Source: Allohoeflea poritis
Lineage (GTDB): Bacteria > Pseudomonadota > Alphaproteobacteria > Rhizobiales > Rhizobiaceae
Direction: 5' to 3'
Length of the DNA stretch: 64,000 nt
Assembly (NCBI RefSeq): GCF_027889715.1
Contig: NZ_JAPJZH010000019.1
Coordinates: 29,185-93,184 of the forward strand
Positions 8,890-17,558 of the stretch are shown piece after piece; position 1 is the first letter of the stretch; each line of letters begins with the position of its first letter. A program made the translations under genes and the position numbers. A model generated the notes under the pieces. That model worked only from the letters and a program-made list of their open reading frames with translations. It was not told where the DNA came from and did not search any database.

Positions 8890-9858
8890 CTATTTCAGGT
8901 GCCGTTCCAGAAGCTCGGCGACCGTGCGATCAGGTGAATCGGGATCACACTCAATGTGGAGAATATCTTCTTCATGCCCGCAATTGCCGACGGGGAAGCC
9001 GCGCATCAGGGAGAAACCAGGACGGTCTTTCGGTAGCGGAAAAACCACCGAATGCCGGACATCGAGATTGAGGACCAGTTCGCTCAAGCCGCTGCGAAAG
9101 GCGATGACGTGCCCGCAGGCGGCAACAAGAGGGCGCCATTGGTCGAGCGCTACAGGCGCGTGGCCGAGGCCGAGCCGTTCGGACAGTTGGGGATTGTCAT
9201 TGACCTTTACATCCAGGCCTTCCTGCTGAAGTTTTTCCGCCAGGGGCGTCCAGAACCTGTCCAGCAAACCGCCGGCATCCAGGCTTTTGGCCTCGGTGCA
9301 CAACATAACCGTCTTTCCAGGGCGGAGACCCTCGCGTTGCAGCAAAACCGTTGCGGCATCGATGCTTTTGGCGCTCGGAGCGCGCGGATACCGCATCTTC
9401 ACATTGTCCGGAAGGCGCAGGCGGCATCTGTAGGCGTCGAGAAAGGTCAGGCCGCGATAGCCGATCATATCGGGCAATTGCAGTTTCGGAAAATGGGCGT
9501 AAAGCAGCCTGGTCCGGCGAAGACCGTCTTCAAAGTCGCGCTGTCTGGCGCCTGCCGGCATCGGTATGTAAAGCCGCTGTGGAGAATAAAGCTCGGCAAG
9601 AAATGCCAGACTGCCTCGCCCGACCACGTAACCAAGCGGCTCACCGCGCGCTTCTTCAAACGCATCTGCAAATCCCAGGGCGATGATATGGTCGCCAATG
9701 CCATGGCTGAGCAGGAAGCCAAGCTGTTGCCTGCCGACGCTAAAGCGCTCGATTTGAGAGCGCAGCCGGATCTGGCTGTGTTCCTTGCGCATCGCCGCTG
9801 CGAAGCCACGCATCCCTTTTCCTGTGACGCGCAGGCTATCCGTCACCCAGCGCCGCAT
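8890..9858 (-). CDS. Glycosyltransferase-like protein (GT-B / heptosyltransferase type)
   Basis: The preferred ATG at 9858 has GGAAGG five bases upstream and gives 322 residues; longer starts to 9951 lie inside the upstream gene. The protein has no signal peptide. Features suggesting a GT-B sugar transferase are an N-terminal glycine motif LSHGIGDHIIALGFADAFEE (about residues 48-67) and a C-terminal stretch with CGHVIAFRSGLSELVLNL, similar to the acceptor/donor loop of heptosyl- and fucosyltransferase-like proteins. It overlaps the flavoprotein gene upstream by 16 bases, so both probably act on one envelope polysaccharide. The exact substrate cannot be read from the sequence. Confidence 0.6.
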   Translation of the reverse strand: MRRWVTDSLRVTGKGMRGFAAAMRKEHSQIRLRSQIERFSVGRQQLGFLLSHGIGDHIIALGFADAFEEARGEPLGYVVGRGSLAFLAELYSPQRLYIPMPAGARQRDFEDGLRRTRLLYAHFPKLQLPDMIGYRGLTFLDAYRCRLRLPDNVKMRYPRAPSAKSIDAATVLLQREGLRPGKTVMLCTEAKSLDAGGLLDRFWTPLAEKLQQEGLDVKVNDNPQLSERLGLGHAPVALDQWRPLVAACGHVIAFRSGLSELVLNLDVRHSVVFPLPKDRPGFSLMRGFPVGNCGHEEDILHIECDPDSPDRTVAELLERHLK

Positions 9859-11084
9859 GTGACCTTCCATCTGGTGTGCCCCAAACGCTCGGCCAACAGC
9901 ATGGCTTCCTTGATGCAGACATCCGAATTGAAGTATTGCCACTGGCCCCACCGGCCCAAAGCAGAGACCCCTGCCCGCTCAGCCTCCCGCAGCACCGTCT
10001 CTATCGTCCTGGCCCAGCCGATGGTTGGCACCGGATAGGCATAGTCATTGGTGTGGGAGAACAACTCGTCGGATCCGGTCCACCGCTTCGAATTGGTTTC
10101 CTTGTATACGCCATTCGACTTGCTGCGAGGATCGAAATTGTGAATGAAGAAGCTGCGGTGCTCGGCCGTATCGATATCGGGCTGGTAGAGCCAATGAACG
10201 TCGTGTTCGTAGGCCCGCTCGTGGAGTGAAACAACGATGGAGTTGTTTTGCAGGTCGTGGATTGCCTGACGCGCCGCCCCGGAGAAGATCGGCGAGCCTG
10301 CCAGTGCGTGCCAGGGCGCCGTATTGATCACATGCCGTGCTTGAATGCCGCCATTCAGCTTCAAAAGATCATCGCTGCGTTCAATCGTGGTAACGGGGTG
10401 ATCGGTGACAATATGGTCGCGCACCGGGTCGCACAGCGCATCAAACACGGCCTGATACCCACCCTTCTTGGGATAATAAAACCGGCTGTGGGAAGGAAAC
10501 AGCGACGGATCCAGTCTACGGTTCATGGCTTGCGTGAAAACCGCCCGGACATCGACGGCAGGCAGCTTGTGCAGCCAGTCGATATCCATCTCACTTGCTT
10601 CGTGGCCCCAGATTTTGGCGTTGTAGGGAAGCATGTATTCGTCCGCGATCTTGTCGCCCAGCTTCCAGCGTATCCACTCCTCGAAGGTGGTCGGCTCCGG
10701 CAGTCCGAGCGCCTCGCCATTTCTTGCAATGCTCTCAAGAAACGCGACGCAAAGCGACGTCTCCAGCTGCCAGAGCGAGCTTTCAAGCGGATAGTCGACC
10801 CACTGACCGTGGATGTCGATTTTCGAAACCCTTTCAAACTCCTCAAAATTGTCCCGGGCGATATGGTGGAAAACGAAATCGTAGACTTCATCGAATTTCG
10901 AACAAAGGAAATGGCCGCCCCCGATATCGAGCGTATGTCCGTCAATCATCCTGGTACGACACAATCCGCCTGGCTCCGAGTTGGCTTCAAGCACAATCAG
11001 AGAGTGCACTCCGGACAATTGAAGAAGGCGCGCTATCGCTACGCCGGAAATTCCACCACCAATGATAGCGTACTGATAGATCAT
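9843..11084 (-). CDS. UDP-galactopyranose-mutase-like FAD/NAD(P)-binding protein
   Basis: The 413-residue protein opens with a Rossmann motif (IIGGGISGVAIARLL, residues 7-21) followed by an acidic strand end (LEANSEPGGLCRT), typical of flavin amine oxidase / protoporphyrinogen oxidase-like and UDP-galactopyranose mutase-like proteins. The segment YNAKIWGHEASEMDIDWL (about residues 150-170) recalls mutase-type enzymes of O-antigen and capsule clusters. It overlaps a glycosyltransferase-like gene, which supports a role in polysaccharide synthesis, but mutase activity is only inferred. The pair is flanked by unrelated housekeeping genes, so it may be a small acquired module. Confidence 0.65.
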   Translation of the reverse strand: MIYQYAIIGGGISGVAIARLLQLSGVHSLIVLEANSEPGGLCRTRMIDGHTLDIGGGHFLCSKFDEVYDFVFHHIARDNFEEFERVSKIDIHGQWVDYPLESSLWQLETSLCVAFLESIARNGEALGLPEPTTFEEWIRWKLGDKIADEYMLPYNAKIWGHEASEMDIDWLHKLPAVDVRAVFTQAMNRRLDPSLFPSHSRFYYPKKGGYQAVFDALCDPVRDHIVTDHPVTTIERSDDLLKLNGGIQARHVINTAPWHALAGSPIFSGAARQAIHDLQNNSIVVSLHERAYEHDVHWLYQPDIDTAEHRSFFIHNFDPRSKSNGVYKETNSKRWTGSDELFSHTNDYAYPVPTIGWARTIETVLREAERAGVSALGRWGQWQYFNSDVCIKEAMLLAERLGHTRWKVTCGAG

Positions 11085-11346
11085 GGATTTTTACTGCCGG
11101 CAAGCATGAGCTGAATTATATCGCTCTGGTATTCGGTTGCCGGCATTTGTCAACAACAAAGCCGTCAGAAAGTTGTAATTTGGACGCACTTGCCGGCTGG
11201 CGCGGCAGTCACAACCATTTCAGGATAAAGACTTCAGCCGGACGGGCGAGCAATGTCCGGCGATGCCGGATACTGTTTTGTCATGCCCAGCGAACGCCCG
11301 CCCGGAGACCGCGGCTGGAACTTTCAGCCTTGATGGGCCGTTTGGA

Positions 11347-11520
11347 CTAAGCCTTGCCGCCGCGTTTGCGGCCTGCGACAAGCTGCTTCCTGCCGTGTTT
11401 CTGCTCGTAGCGTACCCCGGTAAACAAAAGAATTGTCGCGCCGTCTTTGCGGGGATTGTCTGGCAACCGGCGCGTCCTGCGTGCCGTCGACCTTGAACTG
11501 AGTTGGATTATGTCTGCCAT
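11347..11520 (-). CDS. Small basic conserved protein
   Basis: The ATG at 11520 gives 57 residues beginning MADIIQLSSR, with a purine-rich GGAAACGG upstream. The core ATILLFTGVRYEQK is a pattern I recognise from small uncharacterised proteins of rhizobia, and the C-terminus is strongly basic (KHGRKQLVAGRKRGGKA). A longer in-frame reading to 11622 adds a poorly coding segment. No function is known; the basic tail could bind nucleic acid. It stands alone, convergent with nothing and divergent from the DUF2336 gene. Confidence 0.65.
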   Translation of the reverse strand: MADIIQLSSRSTARRTRRLPDNPRKDGATILLFTGVRYEQKHGRKQLVAGRKRGGKA

Positions 11521-11769
11521 CGATTCTACCGTTTCCCTTAACGGGAACGGTGCGTTCGATGTCAGCCGTTCCCTCTCCTGGCAATGGTCACGTTGCACAA
11601 CTCCATACTGATATCCGCGCACACCAAGCGCGCCGGGCCCACCGCATCTTGCGGAGTATTACCCATATGCGAACACTTGGATTAGAAACCGGCGATAGTT
11701 AATAGTCTGCTAATTATTTGGCTTTACTTTTAGTGAACACGGAGTTTTGCGTAGCGTGGGTGGAGTATC

Positions 11770-12801
11770 TTGGATCGTTTTCGCGACCTTGAAAGAGCCG
11801 GACAGACCGGTCGTAAGGACGCAGCGCTGCTTGCGGCCATTTCCGGCTTCGAGGCGCTGAAACAGCCTACGTCGCAAGATCTGCGGCAGTTTTCCAACCT
11901 GTTTGCCGGGCTTTTCGAACTGACGCGCGAGGACACGCGGCGGACCGCTGCCGCCGCCCTGTCGAAGCTGCCGCGATTGCCGCAGGACGTGACACTGATG
12001 GTCGCGGACCAGCCCATTCGTATCTCGGCCCCGTTTCTGGCCTTGAGCCCGTGTCTCAACGACCAGCTCCTGTTACAGATCCTGGCACGGCACGGTATCG
12101 TTCATGCGCGGGCGATCTCCCGACGCGAAACCCTTTCACCGATCATGATTTCGGCCTTGTCGTCGCTTGACGACGAAGCGGTATCGCGATCGCTCCGCTT
12201 GCGACACAACACAGGCTCCAGCGGGACCGCTGATCTGCTGGCATCAAACGAGGCTGCGAGGCGCTACAATGAAGACGTGCTGCGCAATCGCATCAAGGAC
12301 CTTGCCCTCAGGCGTATCAACAACCAATCGCACAGCACGGGAAACAATGCCGCAACAGGGCGGCCGGACCTTCGCAAGCTGATCCAGACCGCCGAATCTT
12401 CTCTCCCGGTGCGTTTCGCGCAGTTGCTTTCAAGGGCGCTGGGAGCCCAGCATTCGCTCGCCGAGCGGATCATGCTGGACCTGTCCGGCCGGCAACTGAC
12501 GATGGCCCTTTTTGCGCTCGGCATGCATGACGATGACATCCGGCGGGTCCTGATCGGCATATTCCCGCAGCTGAGGCGCACATCCGAGGGCGTGCGACTG
12601 GCGGAGCTCCTGATCAGCTCGACCGACCGCAAGGACAGTATCGAAAGGGTGATGGCCTGGGTGCGGGCGAACCCAATTGCGGCTTCGGATCAGCGCGTTC
12701 GCTACCAGCCTCAAACACAGCCGCGGGACGACAAGGCAGAGCGGAAGGAGCACGCTGTCCGACAGGTTGCCGAGCCGGCAAAAGACGTCAAGCGGGCATG
12801 A
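11770..12801 (+). CDS. DUF2336 domain protein
   Basis: The 343-residue protein begins at TTG with GGAG four bases upstream. The helical body (about residues 10-310) with repeated SLDDEAVSRSL-like and LLASNEAARRY-like segments corresponds to DUF2336, an alphaproteobacterial family of HEAT-like helical proteins of unknown function. It has no signal peptide or membrane helix. It converges on the DUF1491 gene, with the two stop codons overlapping by 14 bases. Confidence 0.8.
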   Translation: MDRFRDLERAGQTGRKDAALLAAISGFEALKQPTSQDLRQFSNLFAGLFELTREDTRRTAAAALSKLPRLPQDVTLMVADQPIRISAPFLALSPCLNDQLLLQILARHGIVHARAISRRETLSPIMISALSSLDDEAVSRSLRLRHNTGSSGTADLLASNEAARRYNEDVLRNRIKDLALRRINNQSHSTGNNAATGRPDLRKLIQTAESSLPVRFAQLLSRALGAQHSLAERIMLDLSGRQLTMALFALGMHDDDIRRVLIGIFPQLRRTSEGVRLAELLISSTDRKDSIERVMAWVRANPIAASDQRVRYQPQTQPRDDKAERKEHAVRQVAEPAKDVKRA

Positions 12802-13129
12802 TCGTCAGGTAGCGCTCCGGATCGTCGGTTTCGATCTCAACGACCCAAAGATCCGGATCGAAATCGCGTTCCCGGTCCAGGACAGCATCAATTTCATCGC
12901 TCTGGACTGCCTCCAGGCGGATCTCAAATGTCCGATCGGCGGGTTTGGCCGTGTCGAACAGGCTCTGCGGGGCCGGTGAATACAGCGACTGATCCCCGTC
13001 CCTGCCGCGAACACGGATAAAGATCGCGCCTGCCTCGGGCGATCCGGGCCGCTCGACGGCTGCGAAGCCGCCATCGCCGAATACCCGGCGCAACAGCGCC
13101 TTGACCCACATTTCGGACGTTAAGCGCAT
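12788..13129 (-). CDS. DUF1491 family protein
   Basis: The 113-residue cytoplasmic protein starts MRLTSEMWVKALLRRV and contains GAIFIRVRGRDG, matching DUF1491, a short family confined largely to alphaproteobacteria with no known role. Length is typical. It is downstream of the kinase and peptidoglycan-binding genes on the same strand and may belong to that transcription unit (42 bases gap). Confidence 0.88.
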   Translation of the reverse strand: MRLTSEMWVKALLRRVFGDGGFAAVERPGSPEAGAIFIRVRGRDGDQSLYSPAPQSLFDTAKPADRTFEIRLEAVQSDEIDAVLDRERDFDPDLWVVEIETDDPERYLTIMPA

Positions 13130-13171
13130 TTTACCGGGCGATCCGCTTATGATTTCAGCATTTGGAGCGTA

Positions 13172-13981
13172 TCAAAGCGCACCGATCTCACGCAGCTTCT
13201 GAAGAACCAGCTTGTCCGGCTGTCCGGTCACCGGCAGGCGGTAGTGGCGCTGGAAGTCGGCGATCGCGGTGGTGGTCTGCTTACCGATCACGCCATCGAC
13301 TTTCACATCGGCATAGGCGATGTTGCTCAGCCCCCTCTGGATATCCATGATGAGATCGGCCACCGCGTCTTCCGTTGCCTTTGGCTGCGCGGGCGGATTT
13401 GGCGCAGGCGCGGCTTGCTGCGTGGCACCGGGCTTGGGTTTGGGCACAGCCACAGGGTCCCCGCCGGCCAGCCGCACATGGACGATCAATTCATCGGATG
13501 CCTTGCCGGTCGGCTCAAGGCCGGCGCTGAGCTGGTAAGCAAGGATCGCGTCCTGGGTCTGCGGGCCGAACACGCCATCGATGGCGCCGCCGTAGAAACC
13601 GCCGCGCCGCATGGCAAGTTGAAGGTCGTAGATCAACGCCTCCGGCGCCGGCGTCCTTCTTGGCGGAATGCTGGCCGTGCTTTGCGGATCGCTGTGCTCG
13701 ATCCGGTAGGTCGTAACGCGGCTCGACGGTACCGGAACATTCTTCATGTCCAGCGGATAGGGTTTATGGGTTACGCCACGCGTATCGTAGAGCGGCGCCG
13801 GGTGTTTGCCGGGCTGGTAGACAAGCGCATTGACGGACACGAAGGTGAATGCGACGGCAAAGACGGTCGTGCCGCCGGCAATAGACGGATGCCGGGCAAT
13901 TAGCTCTCCGAATGATCGCACCAGGCCGAAAAGCGCCTGGAAGCGACGTGGTTTCGCCTCAGGCCGTTTTCGCCTGCTCAT
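13172..13981 (-). CDS. Membrane-anchored peptidoglycan-binding protein (two PGBD repeats)
   Basis: The ATG at 13981 gives 269 residues: a basic cytoplasmic N-terminus (MSRRKRPEAKPRR), one transmembrane helix (about residues 34-55), then a periplasmic part with two PG_binding_1 repeats, one around residues 118-160 (GGFYGGAIDGVFGPQTQDAI) and one at the C-terminus (VKVDGVIGKQTTTAIADFQR), joined by a Pro/Ala/Lys-rich linker. The start lies 23 bases inside the end of the histidine kinase gene, so the two are coupled. It may tether the envelope to signalling or cell-cycle control; that is inference. Confidence 0.87.
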   Translation of the reverse strand: MSRRKRPEAKPRRFQALFGLVRSFGELIARHPSIAGGTTVFAVAFTFVSVNALVYQPGKHPAPLYDTRGVTHKPYPLDMKNVPVPSSRVTTYRIEHSDPQSTASIPPRRTPAPEALIYDLQLAMRRGGFYGGAIDGVFGPQTQDAILAYQLSAGLEPTGKASDELIVHVRLAGGDPVAVPKPKPGATQQAAPAPNPPAQPKATEDAVADLIMDIQRGLSNIAYADVKVDGVIGKQTTTAIADFQRHYRLPVTGQPDKLVLQKLREIGAL

Positions 13982-15818
13982 GCACCGTCTCCATCGCGTT
14001 GTTGTCACTGCCCGTCAGCCGTGGCGGGAATTCAACAGCGTTGTCCTGCGCAACGCCTTCGGGCCGGTCCGGCCCTGCAACCGGCAGCCTCACTGTGACG
14101 GTCGTTCCAACGTCCACCGTACTGTCGATGACGAACTGGCCGCCATGCAGGGCAACGAGGCCCTTGACCAGGCTCAGTCCGAGGCCCGTGCCTTCATACT
14201 GCCGGTCATACCGGTTCTCAACCTGAACAAAGGGGGCGCCAATCCTGTGCAGATCGTCCTGCGCAATGCCGATGCCCGTATCGGAGACCACCAGTTCCAC
14301 CCAGCCGTCCTTCTCCGAGGCGTCGACGGTCACGACGCCACCCTCATCCGTGAACTTTATGGCATTCGCCATCAGATTGATCAGTATCTGCTGAAGAGCA
14401 CGGCGGCATGCGGTGACCTTGCGCCGCCCCTTGGCCACGCGCGCGTTCAGCACGACGCCCTTTTCCTGCGCCTGCTGCGCCAGCATTGCCTCACAGGTAT
14501 CGACGGCCTCCTTGACATTGAAAGTCTCGAGGTTGAGCTCATATCGGCCGGCTTCGATTTTGGTCAGGTCAAGCATCGAATTGATGACGGAAAGCAGGTG
14601 CTGACCGGATTCGCTGATCAGGCCGACATATTCGCGCTGCTCGTTGCTCAGGCTGTCGCCCAGATACTCACCCGAAAGGAAATCGGAAAAGCCCAGGATC
14701 GCGTTGAGCGGCGTGCGCAACTCGTGGCTGACAGCCGCGAGAAAACGGGTCTTGGCCTCGTTGGCGGCATCGGCTTCTTCCACCTTGCGGGCATAGGCGC
14801 GGCGCAGGCTTACATACTCGCTGATATCCGATGCCTGGGCGAGAAATCCACGGAAGCCCCCCTGCCCGTGCTGTGCCACAAGCTGCACCGACAGATGCAG
14901 AAACTGATCCTGTTTGGAATTTTCAGCCAGCTTTCGCAGGCGTACGGCAATGGACTTGACCTTGCATCCGGTGCGCAGATCATCCACTGCCTGAAGAAAT
15001 CTGATGCGATCCGAAACATGCATATGCTCGATCAGGCCGCGCCCGGCAACATCTCCGACATGTTCCAGCATTTCTGTCGCGTCCGCTCCCGAAACGGACA
15101 CAACGTCACCGCGGGCATCGTGGAGCGTCACCAGCCCGGGAAGCGTCGAAAGCAGCTCGCCCCTGGTTACGACAGCTGGCTCTTCTGGTTCGCGTTCGGC
15201 AGTCTGGCGGCGCCTCAGGCCCAGGGAAAACAACAGACCGTAGATGCCGAGCGCCACAACGACAGCAACAGAGGCGATATCAGCGCCGCCCGATCGGAAA
15301 GCTCCGGACTGCGGGACGAAGACCTGGGCAACTGCGATCGCGGCCAAAACCGCCGCGGCGGCTGCAAAACCCGCCCGAAGTGCCTTGCAGTCCTGGCGGA
15401 TCCGATAGGCTTCGGCTGGAAAAAGAAGCACCAGCGGCAAAACGGCCGAGACAAATCCACCGGTCGCGATGGCGGCCGCGGTCACGGCCGCAGCTCCGAG
15501 AACAAGCGTGACGATCTCAATCGCCCTGCGCCGACCGGTCTGTATCAACATGCCGGCGAGCGCCAGCGCCGTGGCCGAAAGAGCCAGAACCGGCGCCGCG
15601 ATATCGCGCGCACCAAAGGACGGAATAAGCGTGAACGGGAAAACGGACGCCAGAATCGTGCCGGCAATCAGGAGCAGTGCGATCAGCCTAGTCTGGATTT
15701 GCCGCTCGTCTTCGCAGACAACGTCGCGGTGTACCAAATTGGCCAGCGTGCGGTCGCCGTCCGTTCCAAAAGCCGATGACAGATAATGCTTCACCCTGGT
15801 GGCCACTATTGTACTCAA
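13959..15818 (-). CDS. Membrane histidine kinase, DivJ/PleC-like class
   Basis: The 619-residue protein has six or so transmembrane helices (about residues 43-200), a PAS-like region (about 215-340), a HisKA domain with His365 in SHELRTPLNAILGFSDFL, and an HATPase with INLMANAIKFT (N), DTGIGI (G1) and GTGLGLSL (G2). There is no receiver domain. The H-box and multi-helix N-terminus resemble kinases of the DivJ/PleC/PdhS group that act on DivK and cell-cycle polarity in alphaproteobacteria, but the assignment to one member is not secure. The longest frame starts at TTG (15818) with no clear ribosome site; GTG codons at 15806 or 15794 are alternatives. Confidence 0.82.
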   Translation of the reverse strand: MSTIVATRVKHYLSSAFGTDGDRTLANLVHRDVVCEDERQIQTRLIALLLIAGTILASVFPFTLIPSFGARDIAAPVLALSATALALAGMLIQTGRRRAIEIVTLVLGAAAVTAAAIATGGFVSAVLPLVLLFPAEAYRIRQDCKALRAGFAAAAAVLAAIAVAQVFVPQSGAFRSGGADIASVAVVVALGIYGLLFSLGLRRRQTAEREPEEPAVVTRGELLSTLPGLVTLHDARGDVVSVSGADATEMLEHVGDVAGRGLIEHMHVSDRIRFLQAVDDLRTGCKVKSIAVRLRKLAENSKQDQFLHLSVQLVAQHGQGGFRGFLAQASDISEYVSLRRAYARKVEEADAANEAKTRFLAAVSHELRTPLNAILGFSDFLSGEYLGDSLSNEQREYVGLISESGQHLLSVINSMLDLTKIEAGRYELNLETFNVKEAVDTCEAMLAQQAQEKGVVLNARVAKGRRKVTACRRALQQILINLMANAIKFTDEGGVVTVDASEKDGWVELVVSDTGIGIAQDDLHRIGAPFVQVENRYDRQYEGTGLGLSLVKGLVALHGGQFVIDSTVDVGTTVTVRLPVAGPDRPEGVAQDNAVEFPPRLTGSDNNAMETVHEQAKTA

Positions 15819-16072
15819 TACACTTGTTGTTCTGGCAGTACCGATAATGGCAAATGCTGCTTAAGGAATGGATAAAGCGGGCGCGCAAACGCGATAAAAC
15901 CAAGGCAATTCGACCCACCGGGCCTTCAGCGCTGCGACCTTTGCTCAACGTGGTTAACGGGGCGTAACCGAACGCCGAAACACTATCTTCATCAATTTGC
16001 GTTCAGATGGGCGATGCCGCGGCCCTTAGGATGAAGCGGCGGGAGGATCCGACTGCGTGATCCGGGGAAGAA

Positions 16073-16342
16073 ATGCGATTCATTATCAAAGCCCTGTTCT
16101 GGTTCGGCGTTGTCGTCCTGTTTCTGCCTGGCAATGGCGAACATGATTCGGCCACCAGTGCCGAACAGTCCACGCGGTCGGCCGTCGAATTGCGCGAACT
16201 GGCCGTCAGAATCCAGCAAATATGTCTTCGCGATCCCGCGCTGTGCCGGAACGGCGCCGCAGAACTGCTGGCCAGCGAAGAGGACGAGATCGCGCGACTG
16301 CTTCGCAGCGAGGCCGCACAGCTGGCGGGTACCGGCGACTGA
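16073..16342 (+). CDS. DUF5330 domain protein
   Basis: The 89-residue protein has an N-terminal hydrophobic helix (residues 4-20, MRFIIKALFWFGVVVLFLP) followed by a polar domain with a Cys pair (ICLRDPALC, about residues 50-58). The layout matches the rhizobial DUF5330 family, secreted or anchored proteins of unknown function. GGGGAAG lies directly upstream of the ATG. It is divergent from the histidine kinase gene and is followed by sufE after 139 bases. Confidence 0.72.
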   Translation: MRFIIKALFWFGVVVLFLPGNGEHDSATSAEQSTRSAVELRELAVRIQQICLRDPALCRNGAAELLASEEDEIARLLRSEAAQLAGTGD

Positions 16343-16481
16343 GTGACGGGCCGGGAAGCGGACTTTTTTCGTGCTTTGTGCAGGCATTTTGCCTATATGC
16401 GGGTGTAAATCGGTCGTGGGTTCCGTACGGTCGAGCGAACTCTTGCCCAAACCGGCGCAGCACAACGGATTGAATTCGGAA

Positions 16482-16919
16482 ATGGCCTCACTGCAGCAGA
16501 TCATCGATGATTTTGAGTTTCTGGACGACTGGGAAGACCGATATCGTTATGTGATCGAGCTTGGCCGTACGCTCGAATTCATGCCGGATGCCGACAAGAC
16601 GGATGCCAACAAGGTCCAGGGTTGCGTCAGCCAGGTGTGGCTGACCTGCAAGGTCAATGCGTCCGGCCCGCAAGATCCGGAACTTACATTCACCGGCGAT
16701 TCGGATGCACATATCGTGCGTGGCCTTGTGGCGATCATGCTTGCTGCCTGTTCGGGAAAAAAAGCTTCCGAGATCCTGGCATTCGACGAAGCTGCCCTGT
16801 TTTCCAGGCTCGGCCTTATCGAACATCTGACGCCACAGCGAGCCAATGGTCTGAGGTCGCTGGTCGCACGCATCAAAAGCGAAGCGAAGGCGTCCCTGGA
16901 GCGCTCAGCGGTTTCCTAG
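16482..16919 (+). CDS. sufE: SufE-family sulfur acceptor
   Basis: SufE takes persulfide sulfur from the cysteine desulfurase SufS for iron-sulfur cluster assembly. The 145-residue protein begins MASLQQIIDDFEFLDDWEDRY and has the sulfur-accepting Cys48 in the motif VQGCVSQVWL, with the family's usual length. A longer frame to 16371 has a Cys-rich non-conserved extension and is rejected. No other suf gene is adjacent, which is common for rhizobial SufE. Confidence 0.93.
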   Translation: MASLQQIIDDFEFLDDWEDRYRYVIELGRTLEFMPDADKTDANKVQGCVSQVWLTCKVNASGPQDPELTFTGDSDAHIVRGLVAIMLAACSGKKASEILAFDEAALFSRLGLIEHLTPQRANGLRSLVARIKSEAKASLERSAVS

Positions 16920-16975
16920 GACTTGTGACTATCCACATGAAGCTTGTGCCGCGGATATTGGTCGGCAATGTACAC

Positions 16976-16997
16976 CAATTAACATTTGTGTTAATTG
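16976..16997. promoter_or_regulatory. Inverted repeat, candidate operator before the DUF1761 gene
   Basis: Perfect eight-base arms CAATTAAC and GTTAATTG flank a six-base spacer. The repeat ends 36 bases before the DUF1761 start and lies in the only gap between sufE and that gene. There is no T-run, so a terminator is less likely than a protein-binding site. Confidence 0.4.
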
Positions 16998-17033
16998 ATG
17001 CCCGTTCAACAAACAATGCGGGGGATCAGTCTT

Positions 17034-17420
17034 ATGGGAGAAATTGCAGGCGACGTTAACTGGATTGCCGTTGTCATCGGCGCGGTGGTGTCGTTTCTGC
17101 TGGGATGGCTTTGGTACTCACCGATGCTGTTCGGGCCGAAATGGGCGGAAGGTGTCGGCGTCGAGATGGGCAAAGCGAACGAGATGCCCGTCGGAGCAAT
17201 GGTCAGCCAGATCGTCGGACTGTTGCTGCTGAGCTGGTTTGTCGGTGTGACCGCCGCCGCCGACGCCCTGTTCACCGTGATCCTGGGCACAATCGCGTTC
17301 GCCGTTCTCGCCTATTCGGGCGGCATGTTCCGCAAGAACAGCACCTATGCGCGGCTGACCGACGCCGGATACTGGATCGGCAGCGTCATTGTCATGATCA
17401 TCGTCCAGGGCATTCTTTAA
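17034..17420 (+). CDS. DUF1761 membrane protein
   Basis: The ATG at 17034, preceded by GGGGGA at a spacing of eight, gives a 128-residue protein with four predicted transmembrane helices (about 8-28, 50-70, 75-95 and 105-127). The early stretch VSFLLGWLWYSPMLFGPKW is the signature of DUF1761, small bacterial membrane proteins with no known role. An in-frame start at 16995 is less likely because it lies within the inverted repeat. Confidence 0.85.
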   Translation: MGEIAGDVNWIAVVIGAVVSFLLGWLWYSPMLFGPKWAEGVGVEMGKANEMPVGAMVSQIVGLLLLSWFVGVTAAADALFTVILGTIAFAVLAYSGGMFRKNSTYARLTDAGYWIGSVIVMIIVQGIL

Positions 17421-17468
17421 GCTACATTCCGGCGCCGCTTCTGCGCGGCATCTTCGGATGACACAGCC

Positions 17469-17497
17469 AAAAAAAGGGCACTGGAAATCCAGTGCCC
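17469..17497 (-). terminator. Rho-independent terminator of mucR
   Basis: A perfect stem GGGCACTGG / CCAGTGCCC with a four-base loop (17476-17497) is followed on the minus strand by seven T residues (17475-17469). It lies 60 bases past the mucR stop codon. Confidence 0.9.
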
Positions 17498-17558
17498 AAT
17501 TTCATCGTGTCTGTGCCCGACCGACTGAATTCGGTCGCGCGCCGAACCGGTCGGGTAT

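Noticed and set aside
13830..15779. 649-codon frame on the plus strand
   Set aside because: It lies antisense to the histidine kinase, whose domains are all recognisable; the plus-strand product is low in hydrophobic residues and has no family.
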